Below are positions 37,323 through 46,223 of a stretch of 64,000 nt of DNA, one piece after another. The notes beneath the pieces are model-generated. The model was not told where the DNA came from. It made no database searches and saw nothing but the letters and a program-made list of their open reading frames with translations. Every line of letters starts with the position of its first letter. Position 1 is the first letter of the stretch. A program made the position numbers and the translations under genes. The stretch comes from JBIOHP01 sp044449065 (GTDB lineage Bacteria > Bacteroidota > Ignavibacteria > UBA10030 > SZUA-254): the NCBI GenBank assembly GCA_044449065.1, contig JBIOHP010000007.1:62001-126000 (forward strand). Direction: 5' to 3'.

Positions 37323-38075
37323 TCAAATGTCATTCAGTAATTTTTCTGATGTCATGATTTTTGAGGTGAGGACTCGAACCTGGTCGGCGGAATATCTTGA
37401 GCCCTTAATTTCTTGGATATCACGAAGAATATCCAAGACTTCAGTTTCGTCTTTTATGAAGATGTAGTTAATATCGGAAATCTGAAATCTTAACGGATGT
37501 GACTCTGCATCTTGGTTGGCTTGATCCTTTCTGGTTTGGGTATTGTAATCGGAGGGATCAAGGCTGAATGGAATGTCTCGAGTTAGGGGATCTGGCAAGT
37601 ACCTCCATTCCCTTTCATCGTAGAAAGTGACGTTGGGAATTCGCTTACCACACCTAATGAGAGTGCCTTCATAGGGCTTAACATGTCTAAAAATTTCTGC
37701 AGACCTAATTTCCTGATCCGATTGCCCTATTGGCAAAGGACTATTTTCAATGAAAGGGGACATGGAACCAAGTTGACGCGATAGCATGGAATCCCGTTGT
37801 AAATAAAGAACAGGATTAAGCCCTTTTCGTATCCCCCACTCTTTGGACATGCCGATGCCATAGTAGCCGTAGGTCTTAAGGTGGTTTTTGATTTGGGATA
37901 AGGGAAGGTCACAGAAACATACCATTGGAAATGCTCGTGAGATTTCGATGGCCGGGGTCAACTCGTAGGTCTCGAGGCAATATCTCGGGAAAAAATTGTT
38001 GGAAAGTATTTTATTAAGTATGGCGCGGGAACAGGTAAAATGGAAGAGTGTCCGGGAACTGATTAAGGGTATCAT
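37323..38075 (-). CDS. AbiGi-like abortive phage infection protein
   Basis: The 250-residue protein matches the AbiGi family: TLFHFTCSRAILNKILSNN, then FPRYC, PMVCFCDLPLSQIKNHL, the block YGYYGIGMSKEWGIRKGLNP and the late YDEREWRYLP. AbiG was described in lactococci as a two-gene abortive-infection system; here only the AbiGi-type gene is present and no AbiGii partner is seen. The combination of an N-terminal HFT motif, a CF-D box and EREWRY resembles the layout of DUF2971 and of ADP-ribosyltransferase-like folds, which is my inference. It runs opposite to the replication genes with its own AGGAG site 7 bases before the ATG, as cargo genes of phages and satellites often do. Confidence 0.8.
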   Translation of the reverse strand: MIPLISSRTLFHFTCSRAILNKILSNNFFPRYCLETYELTPAIEISRAFPMVCFCDLPLSQIKNHLKTYGYYGIGMSKEWGIRKGLNPVLYLQRDSMLSRQLGSMSPFIENSPLPIGQSDQEIRSAEIFRHVKPYEGTLIRCGKRIPNVTFYDEREWRYLPDPLTRDIPFSLDPSDYNTQTRKDQANQDAESHPLRFQISDINYIFIKDETEVLDILRDIQEIKGSRYSADQVRVLTSKIMTSEKLLNDI

Positions 38076-38182
38076 GTCGTGCTCCTATAGTTAATTATTG
38101 AATTTAATGTTTTGTGGCGAAAGAACCAAACTCTTTGGAAAAGAGGAGTTAATGATTTATATTTGTGTATGGAAAAGGTTTT

Positions 38183-38202
38183 GTCTCACATTTGTCTCAC
38201 GA
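38183..38202 (+). promoter_or_regulatory. Arm-type double repeat, copy C
   Basis: GTCTCACATTTGTCTCACGA contains two GTCTCAC units spaced 11 bases apart. It lies 51 bases before attR and 57 bases before the first base of tRNA-Gly. It is the mirror-position partner of copy B inside the opposite end of the element. Confidence 0.55.
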
Positions 38203-38259
38203 ATAGTAAGTTTTGAACAAAATATTTGTAATTTAGAATTGAAAGACAAGAAAATGAAC

Positions 38260-38331
<72 letters not shown>

Positions 38332-38335
38332 CCGT

Positions 38336-38364
38336 AAAGGATGAGTTAACGCTCATCCTTTTTT
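38336..38364 (+). terminator. Rho-independent terminator after tRNA-Gly
   Basis: AAAGGATGAG and CTCATCCTTT form a 10-bp stem with a 6-base loop, followed by further Ts. It starts 5 bases after the tRNA. Confidence 0.88.
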
Positions 38365-38380
38365 ATTGGTGGTTGGTTTT

Positions 38381-38494
38381 TGAAACCCCCGTGCCCCCTT
38401 TGACAAGGGGGATTTCTCATACATGATATACTGTATCTCAGTTCGCAAGATTCCCCCTTGTCAAAGGGGGATCGCCGAAGGTGAGGGGGTTTCA
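38381..38494. repeat. MITE-like element with 30-bp terminal inverted repeats
   Basis: The 114-base element begins TGAAACCCCC and ends GGGGGTTTCA. Inside each end is the palindrome CCCCCTTTGACAAGGGGG or its reverse form CCCCCTTGTCAAAGGGGG, which itself can fold. The central 40 bases are AT-rich. No coding capacity. It is typical of non-autonomous palindromic intergenic repeats. Confidence 0.75.
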
Positions 38495-38931
38495 ATTATC
38501 CAGTTTAACGCGTCGAGAGCCAATCCCTACCCATCCATTCGGGGGCTACATCCGTATGGTCAAACGAGTCGGACCCTGCACCTCAAAACTTTTTGAATAA
38601 CCCATTCACCCTCCGGTTCCAACCACTGCTCCCACCTTCGCTTGACACCCATCACACCGGTAAAAACTATCATGTAATAATTGCAATATCAACCAAATTA
38701 CACGCCGCTTGTCCCATGTTTTCGCCCATTTTTTTTAAACTCGTTTTTGCATTTTATAAATTATCCTTACCTTATATATATCTCATCGAGGGAAATTACC
38801 CTCGTTTCGACAAAATATAAAAAATATGAACATCACCATGGAATGAGTGTCTCGTTTCGGTTTTTGAAATTTTTTCAAAAATCCCCTCATACCATATTAT
38901 AAAAATTACATAACTTAAAAAACCATCTGCA
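38495..38931. other. Intergenic region upstream of the sigma-54 regulator
   Basis: There are 437 bases without a supported gene. A small hairpin CGAGGG-AAATTA-CCCTCG (38787-38804) followed by TTTCG is present and could be a weak terminator or operator. The final 120 bases are strongly AT-rich and probably hold the promoter of the response regulator. Confidence 0.5.
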
Positions 38932-40317
38932 ATGGCACAAATACCTTCATCGGCTCTCTCAACGAAAATCTTATTAGTTGACGACGAACGTTCCTATCAC
39001 GAACCGGTCATCCTTGTCCTGGGAGCCGAGGGGTACCAGGTAGACGTCCTGGATGACAGCATCCAGGCGATGAATGTTCTCCAGAGAGTGCATTACGATC
39101 TTCTCCTGCTGGATATCAACATGCCGAAAATCGGCGGGATGGAAATTCTGCAGTTCGCCAAGGAACATTATCCCGCAATGGAAGTCATCATGTTTACGGG
39201 CGTTCATGATATTAAAACTGCGGTCGAGTGCATGAAAATGGGAGCGTTTCATTATATCACAAAACCATTTACGCCCGAGGAATTGGTTTCCACCACCGCG
39301 CGGGCAATCGAGCGGCGCCATCTTGTTCTCCAGAATACGCTCATGCACTCACGGCTCCAACGCGTTACCGGAGATTATTCCATCATCGGCACGGGTCCAG
39401 TCATCACCAAATTATTGCAAACCGCGAAGCAGGTTGCTCCATCCGAATCGAGCATCCTCCTCCAGGGCGCAAGCGGCACCGGCAAAGAGCTTCTAGCGCA
39501 CTTCATTCACAAGAACAGCAACCGCTCGTGCGAGCAGTTTGTGCCGATCAACTGCGCCTCCATCCCCGATACATTATTCGAAAGCGAATTGTTCGGGCAC
39601 GAGAAGGGAGCGTTCACCGACGCCAAAGTTCAAAAAATCGGGCTCGTGGAAATCGCCAATAAAGGAACGCTCTTCCTCGATGAAATCGGCGATATCAGCC
39701 CCATCGTCCAGCCGAAACTGCTGCGGTTCATCCAGACGGGGGAATACCGCCGGGTCGGAAGCACGATCCCGCTTACTTCAAATGTGCGCATCATTGCCGC
39801 GACGAATAAAAATATCCTCAACGAAGTGAAAGAAGGACGGTTCCGGGAAGATCTCCTCTACCGCCTGAACGTTATCACCCTGAGTCTGCTGAACCTGAAA
39901 GAGCACACCGAGGATATACCGCTTCTCATCGAATATTTTTTGAAGAACCGGTATCAAACGCCCAATCACAAATCGATCAGCGAGGACGCATTGGAACGGC
40001 TGATGAATTATCATTGGCCCGGAAACATCCGCGAGCTGGAAAATGTGATCGAACGCGCTGTATTGCTTTCAACGGGAAAAGTTATTCAGTCAAAAGATCT
40101 CCTGTTGCCGGGGGAGAACCACGCCCTCCCCGCCGCCGTCCCGAATCTTGACAATCCCATCGGGACGGATATTACCCTGGACGGGTTGGAAAAAATTCAT
40201 ATCGAAGCAGTATTGAAGAAAACGATGTGGAAAAAGGCAGAGGCGGCAAAAATTCTCGATATCAGCTTAAAAACATTATATACAAAAATAGCTTCGTACC
40301 AGCTCAGGCAAGATTAA
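38932..40317 (+). CDS. Sigma-54-dependent response regulator (NtrC family)
   Basis: The 461-residue protein has a receiver domain with phospho-acceptor Asp61 (LLLDINMPKIGGME), Thr89 and Lys111 (ITKPF). Next come an AAA+ domain with Walker A GASGTGKE (about 179-186), the sigma-54 contact loop as GAFTDA (226-231, instead of GAFTGA) and Walker B GTLFLDEIGDI. The C-terminal Fis-type HTH reads AAKILDISLKTLYTKIASY. It should activate sigma-54 promoters once phosphorylated. No sensor kinase is adjacent; the nearest kinase in the window is 28 kb away. The ATG follows an AT-rich leader without a strong Shine-Dalgarno. Confidence 0.94.
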   Translation: MAQIPSSALSTKILLVDDERSYHEPVILVLGAEGYQVDVLDDSIQAMNVLQRVHYDLLLLDINMPKIGGMEILQFAKEHYPAMEVIMFTGVHDIKTAVECMKMGAFHYITKPFTPEELVSTTARAIERRHLVLQNTLMHSRLQRVTGDYSIIGTGPVITKLLQTAKQVAPSESSILLQGASGTGKELLAHFIHKNSNRSCEQFVPINCASIPDTLFESELFGHEKGAFTDAKVQKIGLVEIANKGTLFLDEIGDISPIVQPKLLRFIQTGEYRRVGSTIPLTSNVRIIAATNKNILNEVKEGRFREDLLYRLNVITLSLLNLKEHTEDIPLLIEYFLKNRYQTPNHKSISEDALERLMNYHWPGNIRELENVIERAVLLSTGKVIQSKDLLLPGENHALPAAVPNLDNPIGTDITLDGLEKIHIEAVLKKTMWKKAEAAKILDISLKTLYTKIASYQLRQD

Positions 40318-40691
40318 ATACTTGCCTTTTGTATAAGTGGACGGATTCAGCGATAAGACCATTGGCGAGAAATTATTCATCAGCCGGCACTTAGTAAACT
40401 CCCGCCTGAAACGGATATACAAAAACTCCAGGTTCCTTTGAACCCGCAGGCGGATTCTCTGGCGCAGCGAAAAGGCATCGTGTAGGGGTTTGATTCATCA
40501 AACCCAGTAGATGTTCCAATCCTCAATAAAGTTTTAATTTCGCTTTCTTCAAGACCAACATCTCTCCCCGGAGCAGATATGTGGATATCATTCTGGATTT
40601 GATAAATCAAATCCCTACGACGTTTTTCGTCGAATCCTTTCCGCATTTCGCGGGGGTTTGGCTTCATCGAACCCCGATTACATTTCCACCT
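40318..40691. repeat. Convergent gap filled by REP-like palindromes
   Basis: The 374 bases between two convergent genes contain at least three copies of one palindromic unit. At 40486-40505 it is GGGTTTGAT-TC-ATCAAACCC; at 40595-40614 it is GGATTTGAT-AA-ATCAAATCC in opposite orientation; near 40653-40680 a diverged form (GGGGTTTGGCTTCATCGAACCCC) occurs. All are preceded or followed by GTAG or CTAC. An open minus-strand frame across the region is an artefact of these repeats. Confidence 0.65.
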
Positions 40692-42749
40692 TCACCAAAT
40701 CTTCACCCTGACGCTATCGGGACGGAACATCGAATCGGCAGGTTTGATATTGAACGCCTGATAAAATTCCGGAACATCGGATAATGGACCGTTGACGCGG
40801 AGGAACATAGGCGAATGCACATCGGTCATGATCTGCCGGGCAAGCCGTTGATCGCGCTGGTGCCCAAGCCAGCTCAATGCATATCCGAGGAAATACCGCT
40901 GGTTGGGCGTGAAGCCCGCAATCTGTTTTCCCGATTTTGCTTCTTCGGTTTTCTGGAACGCTTCATACCCGAGGATCACGCCGCCCAGGTCGGCGATGTT
41001 TTCTCCAAGCGTTGCTTTGCCGTTCACGTGCATGCTGTCCAGCACGACATAATTGCTGAACTGATCGATCATCCCCTTTGCGCGGGAAGTGAAATTTTTC
41101 TCATCATCTTTTGTCCACCAGTTCGAAAGATTTCCTTTTGCGTCGTACTGCCTTCCCTCATCGTCAAATCCATGGGTGATCTCATGGCCGATGGTTGATC
41201 CGCCCGCGTAGGCATACATAATCGCGTCATCGGCAAGAGAATCAGGGAAGCCCGGTATGATAAACGCCGCGGCAGGCAGAACGATTTCATTGTTGCTGGG
41301 ATTATAATAAGCGTTATATGTTTGCGGCGTCATATCCCATTCCATCCTATCGACAGGTTTACCGAGTTTGTTCAACTGGTAATTGAATTCCCAAACACGC
41401 GCGTGCAGCACGTTCATCACATACGAATCCCTGTTGATTGACAAGGCGGAATAATCTTTCCATTTATCGGGGTAACCGACTTTTCTCACCACCGCGTCGA
41501 GCTTGGCAAGAGCTTTCAGCTTCGTGGTTGCCGACATCCAATCGAGATTGCGGATGCGATCACGGTAGGCATCAAGAATATTTGCAACCAAATTCTCGTA
41601 CCGTTTTTTCGTCGCGTCGGAAAAATATTTTTGCACATAAAGCTGCCCTAACAATTCGCCCAATCCGCGTTCCTGGGAATCAAGCACGCGCTTCCACCGG
41701 TCGCGCTGGCTCGTTTTTCCTTCGAGGATTGTCCCGTTGAAGCGGAAATTCTCGTCATCGAACGGCTTGCTCAGCTTATCGGCATATGAATTCACCATGT
41801 GCCAGCGCAGGTACGTTTTCCAATCATCGATGCTCACTGTTTTCAAAGACGTTTGTAGTTGTTTTAAAAATTCCGGCTGTCCGACAATGACGGTGTCGGG
41901 ATCTTTCACGCCCATTTTTTCAAACATGGTATCCCAATTGAGCAAAGGGGTAAGCTTGTTTAACGCGCTCACCGGCATTTTGTTATAATTTTTGTAGGGA
42001 TCGCGGAGGTCTTCGAGTTTGCGCGACTGGGAAGCAAGATCGGTTTCAATGCGCATGATGGCTTCGCTGTGTTTTTGAGCAGTGAGAGAATCCTCGCCAA
42101 GCAGTTGTAGCATCCGCGCGACATGCGGAACATATTCTTTGCGGATATTTGCCGTGCGCGCATCGGTGTTGAAATAATAATCGCGATTCGGCAAGCCCAA
42201 TCCCCCCTGGCTAACGTAGAGCGCCATCTTATCGCTGTTTTTTTGATCCTGAGCTACGCCAAAATCAAACAAAACCCCGACCTCATACGTTTGGAGCACG
42301 GCGGTAACATCCAGTAAATCTTTTATATCTTTTATAGCATCGATACGGGCAAGCTCCCCCTGTAAAGGTTGGATACCCTTTTGATCGATGGCTGCTGTAT
42401 CAATGCCTGAAGCATAAAAATCGCCGATTTTTTGAAGAGCGGTTCCGGCTTGCGCCGCCTTTTCTTTCGCTGCGTCTTCGCTGATAGTTCGAAGCCGCGT
42501 GTAGGTTTCTTCCTGCACTAAATTTCCAATCCACCAGCGGCTCTCCGAAGCGGGGATGGGATTATTCTTTAGCCATGTGCCGTTTGCAAATTTAAAAAAA
42601 TCGACGCCGGGGTTTACCGTTGTATCGACGTCCTTGCGGAGGATATCCTCGATACTTGCGCCGGATTGATTTGCCGGTTTGCCGCAGCCGCCGATCAGGA
42701 TGATGGAGAAAATGAGAATTACAAAAGTTACGACGTAATATGTCTTCAT
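40692..42749 (-). CDS. M13-family zinc metallopeptidase (PepO/neprilysin-like) lipoprotein
   Basis: The 685-residue protein has a lipoprotein signal with lipobox IGGC (Cys about 22), an N-terminal helical M13 domain and the catalytic domain. The zinc site GHEITHGFDDEG (about 521-532) and the second motif ENIADLGG are intact, as is the C-terminal HSP-x-FLRVNGPLSDVPEF block and the terminal Trp typical of the family. It cleaves short peptides in the periplasm or at the cell surface. Its length equals that of bacterial PepO. It ends in a repeat-rich convergent gap and no operon partner is evident. Confidence 0.94.
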   Translation of the reverse strand: MKTYYVVTFVILIFSIILIGGCGKPANQSGASIEDILRKDVDTTVNPGVDFFKFANGTWLKNNPIPASESRWWIGNLVQEETYTRLRTISEDAAKEKAAQAGTALQKIGDFYASGIDTAAIDQKGIQPLQGELARIDAIKDIKDLLDVTAVLQTYEVGVLFDFGVAQDQKNSDKMALYVSQGGLGLPNRDYYFNTDARTANIRKEYVPHVARMLQLLGEDSLTAQKHSEAIMRIETDLASQSRKLEDLRDPYKNYNKMPVSALNKLTPLLNWDTMFEKMGVKDPDTVIVGQPEFLKQLQTSLKTVSIDDWKTYLRWHMVNSYADKLSKPFDDENFRFNGTILEGKTSQRDRWKRVLDSQERGLGELLGQLYVQKYFSDATKKRYENLVANILDAYRDRIRNLDWMSATTKLKALAKLDAVVRKVGYPDKWKDYSALSINRDSYVMNVLHARVWEFNYQLNKLGKPVDRMEWDMTPQTYNAYYNPSNNEIVLPAAAFIIPGFPDSLADDAIMYAYAGGSTIGHEITHGFDDEGRQYDAKGNLSNWWTKDDEKNFTSRAKGMIDQFSNYVVLDSMHVNGKATLGENIADLGGVILGYEAFQKTEEAKSGKQIAGFTPNQRYFLGYALSWLGHQRDQRLARQIMTDVHSPMFLRVNGPLSDVPEFYQAFNIKPADSMFRPDSVRVKIW

Positions 42750-42884
42750 GATACAACTCTTAAATGGTGGAAAAAAATACTTTACTATTTTAGTATGGAA
42801 AATGATTTTTAAAGTTTCTTGTAATAAATTAAAGATTTAGATTCGTGTTTCGAAAGTAACCTGCGGATGTTGGAGTCGCTTCCA

Positions 42885-42920
42885 TACCCCCCGCGATGCA
42901 AAACACGCATCGCGTCCCCC
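42885..42920. repeat. Dispersed palindrome, second copy
   Basis: CGCGATGC and GCATCGCG form perfect 8-base arms around AAAACAC, flanked by CCCCC on both sides. A shorter copy is at 26123-26150. Confidence 0.6.
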
Positions 42921-42993
42921 TTGAAAATGAGGGACACGTCGAACACCGATAATACAATTATTTAAAATATTTGAACCATAGGGCATCAAGAAA

Positions 42994-43599
42994 TTACGAT
43001 TTAATGTCGAGAAGCGCATCAATTTCCTCGATGCAAATTTTTGACCAATTTTCAAATTCGGGGCTTTTTTCTTTCAGTTGCCGGAGGTCCATAAATTTCG
43101 TTTCGTTGATCGATTTCTCTTTCGGCTGCACTTCTGGCTTAGCAAGAGTAAACGCATGAACCACACCCAGATGCACCTTGCCGACCTCGTTCGTATCGTC
43201 GTTGAGGAGCGCAACAAGCCGCTCGGAATACGCGCTTCCGATTGTCACCTCTTCGCTCACCTCGCGTTTGAGTCCTTCCATGTAGGTTGACCCGAACAAG
43301 CCGGGATCGGTGATGGATATATGCCCCCCAACTCCCAGCGAGTAGCTGCCGAGGAGCCGTTTTTCACCTAACAACTTTCCCCTCCGATAGGTGAATACCT
43401 GCGTTCCACAATGAAAGATCACATAGGGGATGAGCTGCTTGAATTCAGGATTCGTTTCGACTTCCTTCCGCTGCTTATACAGATGATTATCCGGATTCAT
43501 CAGCGCCGGCAGATATTTTTTGGTATCGAATGAAAGTCCCTGAAAGTACCCGGTTGATTTTAGCAAAGCGGCGGGGAAAACGAGCACGTGTTCTTCCAT
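42994..43599 (-). CDS. Nudix-fold phosphohydrolase-like protein
   Basis: The protein has about 201 residues from the ATG at 43599, which has AAGGAT just upstream; a TTG start at 43620 is the frame limit. A Nudix-type box is visible: GGHISITD then MEGLKREVSEEVTI, matching the G-x5-E-x7-REUxEE-x-GU pattern with a longer spacer before the first Glu. The fold would hydrolyse a nucleoside-diphosphate-linked substrate using Mg2+. The substrate cannot be inferred. N-terminal residues (VLVFPAALL, TKKYLPALM) resemble the phosphoesterase subgroup found across Bacteroidota and Firmicutes. It lies 143 bases downstream of panE on the same strand. Confidence 0.75.
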   Translation of the reverse strand: MEEHVLVFPAALLKSTGYFQGLSFDTKKYLPALMNPDNHLYKQRKEVETNPEFKQLIPYVIFHCGTQVFTYRRGKLLGEKRLLGSYSLGVGGHISITDPGLFGSTYMEGLKREVSEEVTIGSAYSERLVALLNDDTNEVGKVHLGVVHAFTLAKPEVQPKEKSINETKFMDLRQLKEKSPEFENWSKICIEEIDALLDIKS

Positions 43600-43742
43600 A
43601 TCCTTATGAATATCCGGCAACCAATGTTCCTTTCAGATTGAAAATATTTTGAGGGGCGATGTTATTTGTTGTTGATTTTAATTAATTAAGGTACTAAAAG
43701 GGCAACTACGAAACAAATGAAGGTTGTACGGAAACGGAATGA

Positions 43743-44693
43743 TTACACGTTATATTTCAAACGAATCCCTGCATAGAGTTTTTCAGTTGTCGGAGTGGGA
43801 ACGCCAAGCTCCTCTCCCATGCGTATGATTGCGCCGCCGAAAATATCTCCCTCATTCCGGGCAGGATGATCTATCAAATCCCGCTGGTAGGACGTCGTCG
43901 CTTCTATTGGCAACCGTCCGCCATCAAGACAGATTTTCTCGATGACGTCGGGTGGAAACGCATATCCTTTTTTAGAAGAGATCGCGTTTATCTCCTCAAG
44001 AATTTCGACTAACAATGCTCTCAGCGCTTCATTGTTATAGACGTTTTTTATTGTTTGACCGGAGTACGCGGTCACGAGCGCGTAGGATGCGACAAACAAA
44101 TATTTTTTCCAGAGAACGGGATAGGGGTCTTCATGCCAACGAACTGACAGCGGCACGCCGCCGAAAAATTCTCTTACGTGGACAGGATAAAATTCGTTGT
44201 GTCGCGGGTCTTTCCCATATGCAAGCACATCCCCCGATCTGTGCGTGATGACGCCGGGTTTTTTCACGAACGCATTCATATAGACGCATCCCGGCAGGAT
44301 AAAACCTGTGGTAATAATTTCCCGCATCCTCTCATAAATATCCACGCCATTGAGAATTGGAATAATAACCGTATCCTGTTTTATTTTACTTTTAAGCTGC
44401 CGGCATGCCGTTTCCAGATCATAACTTTTGACGCCGAGGATGCAAAGATCGAGCTGAGGAATATCTTCTACTTCCGAGCTGACCAAACCCGGTTTTGCGA
44501 TGTGCGTTTCTTTTTCCGATTCGAGGATTAATCCGTTTTTCCGGATTTCATCTCTGTGGCTGCCCCTCGCGATAAAATAAATATTGTTGGTCGGTTTGCC
44601 TGCGGAGCGGAACCCCGTGATAATTCTGCTCCCGATAACGCCGCCAATCCCACCGATCCCGAAGACGCAAATGTGTTTAACCGGCATACTCAA
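43743..44693 (-). CDS. panE: 2-dehydropantoate 2-reductase (ketopantoate reductase)
   Basis: The 316-residue protein is an ApbA/PanE family NADPH-dependent reductase that makes pantoate for coenzyme A synthesis. It has the Rossmann motif FGIGGIGGVIGSRI (about residues 11-24), the conserved VKSYDLETAC with catalytic Lys, the block ILNGVD and the C-terminal domain with WKKYLFVASYALVTA and SYQRDLIDHPARNE. The ICMT-like gene ends 18 bases upstream on the same strand, so the two are probably co-transcribed. An ATG at 44687 is an equally good start. Confidence 0.9.
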   Translation of the reverse strand: MSMPVKHICVFGIGGIGGVIGSRIITGFRSAGKPTNNIYFIARGSHRDEIRKNGLILESEKETHIAKPGLVSSEVEDIPQLDLCILGVKSYDLETACRQLKSKIKQDTVIIPILNGVDIYERMREIITTGFILPGCVYMNAFVKKPGVITHRSGDVLAYGKDPRHNEFYPVHVREFFGGVPLSVRWHEDPYPVLWKKYLFVASYALVTAYSGQTIKNVYNNEALRALLVEILEEINAISSKKGYAFPPDVIEKICLDGGRLPIEATTSYQRDLIDHPARNEGDIFGGAIIRMGEELGVPTPTTEKLYAGIRLKYNV

Positions 44694-44711
44694 TAATATT
44701 ATAGAACAATG

Positions 44712-45137
44712 TTAAAACCACGTTGTCTGTTTATAATCTGTGTACGCCTTGCCGAATTTTTCTTCCAGCACCTTCTCTTCTTTTCTTGATCTCCTGATTT
44801 GCATGATCAATACCAACACCGCTAAGAGAATGATATAGAAAGTTTTTAGGCAAAACGCCCAACCGGAAATATATATCAATCCGAAAAAATATATTGGGTG
44901 ACGAATTTTAGAATACAAACCGCTCGTTACTAATTGATCCGCTTGCGCCCTGAGGGAAAATGAACCGCCAAGCTGAATCCGGGCAATGATCAGCAGTAGA
45001 AACGAAGGAATAACGATAACCAGACCGATGATCCTATACATATCCATCGTGTAATTGGTTATTATATAATATAGGAAGACCGGGCTTGCCACAGCGGGGA
45101 TTACTAACGTCGTATAATTTAACGTCCGGTTATTCAT
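44712..45137 (-). CDS. Isoprenylcysteine carboxyl methyltransferase-like integral membrane methyltransferase
   Basis: The 141-residue protein has about four transmembrane segments and the ICMT/PEMT signature in its second half: LVTSGLYSKIRHPIYFFGL, then RRSRKEEKVLEEKFGKAYTDY. These small enzymes use SAM to methylate lipids or isoprenoid-linked groups; the substrate here is unknown. A TTG one codon upstream exists but the ATG at 45137 is preferred. It lies directly ahead of panE. Confidence 0.85.
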   Translation of the reverse strand: MNNRTLNYTTLVIPAVASPVFLYYIITNYTMDMYRIIGLVIVIPSFLLLIIARIQLGGSFSLRAQADQLVTSGLYSKIRHPIYFFGLIYISGWAFCLKTFYIILLAVLVLIMQIRRSRKEEKVLEEKFGKAYTDYKQTTWF

Positions 45138-45305
45138 CAAGAATCTGGTTCATGGGCACGTAGAGATATAACTAATAGTAATAAAAGATGGAGCAAATGA
45201 CAACTTACGGATCGAGGGTTCCCTATTAAAAACGCGCTCCTGCCGCAACATCTCATTCCAAAATGCGTAAACTATAAAAAGACACAAAGCATATTTTCGA
45301 TATCC

Positions 45306-46223
45306 ATGACTCGCTGGAAAGACTCTGCACAAAATCTCCCAACTAATCCTATTTTCCAGGGATTGTTGGTATGCTTATTTATCATACCCTTCGCCGCATC
45401 GCTGATACAGTTCATTACAACCGGATTCCTTACCCAAATCGTACAGATGCAAATCTTTTTTTGGCCCGGTTCTAACTACTCATGGTCTATACCAATGCAG
45501 GCATGGTGGGCGCTGGGCGCCATGGGACTTGCATACATCGCGGGAATCGGATGGCTGGTCTACCGGAAATCATTCGGCAAAGCGGTTCTCTTCGGTCTGG
45601 CAAGTCTTATCTTTGCACAGGCAATCGCCGCCGCGGTAAATCATTTCACCGGCTGGAAAGAATTGCAAAATGTCTCAACGATGGACCTCGCAGGAAAAGC
45701 GAACCGGATGATTCTCACATTATGGCATAATCCGGCGTGGGAGGAAGTTGTATTTCGCGGCATTCCTCTTCTTTGCCTGGTAATAATACGGAAGAAATTT
45801 CGCAAAATGGAATCACCCGCAACGTGGCTCTACTTCATCCTCCCCGCTATCGCGATGGCGTTTTATCATGTACCAAACCACGGTCTCTCGCGCATCATGG
45901 ATACATTTCTCTTGAGCATTGCCTTTTCATGGATGGCGCTCCGATACAGCTTCTTTGCCCCGCTGGTAATGCATTCCATCTTCGATGCAATGATGGTAAT
46001 TTATCTTGCGAAAACTCCCAATTTTCCGACGGATGAAATTCCCTGGCTTATGAATAATCAGACAATGCTCAACACCGTATGGAGCTCATTTTTGCTTGCA
46101 GCGCTATTATCTGTTCCGTTGATTATCCTCTGGAACAGATTTCAGGGAACAGGTAAGACTGTCATTCCCGAAGTAATTTTATCCGGCGACGGTATGGTTA
46201 GCACGGATAAGCTTGTACGATGA
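45306..46223 (+). CDS. CPBP-family intramembrane metalloprotease
   Basis: The 305-residue membrane protein has seven to eight hydrophobic segments and the CPBP/Abi motifs: EEVVFRG (about 147-153), AFYHVPNHG and MHSIFDAM, whose Glu, His and His residues form the putative metal site. Members process prenylated or other membrane proteins, or confer bacteriocin immunity; the target is unknown. Its last 45 bases overlap the 3' end of the convergent MFS gene. Confidence 0.87.
   Translation: MTRWKDSAQNLPTNPIFQGLLVCLFIIPFAASLIQFITTGFLTQIVQMQIFFWPGSNYSWSIPMQAWWALGAMGLAYIAGIGWLVYRKSFGKAVLFGLASLIFAQAIAAAVNHFTGWKELQNVSTMDLAGKANRMILTLWHNPAWEEVVFRGIPLLCLVIIRKKFRKMESPATWLYFILPAIAMAFYHVPNHGLSRIMDTFLLSIAFSWMALRYSFFAPLVMHSIFDAMMVIYLAKTPNFPTDEIPWLMNNQTMLNTVWSSFLLAALLSVPLIILWNRFQGTGKTVIPEVILSGDGMVSTDKLVR

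Noticed and set aside
40380..40667. 95-codon minus-strand frame in the convergent gap
   Set aside because: It is made almost entirely of palindromic repeat sequence, has no ribosome-binding site and no recognisable protein family.
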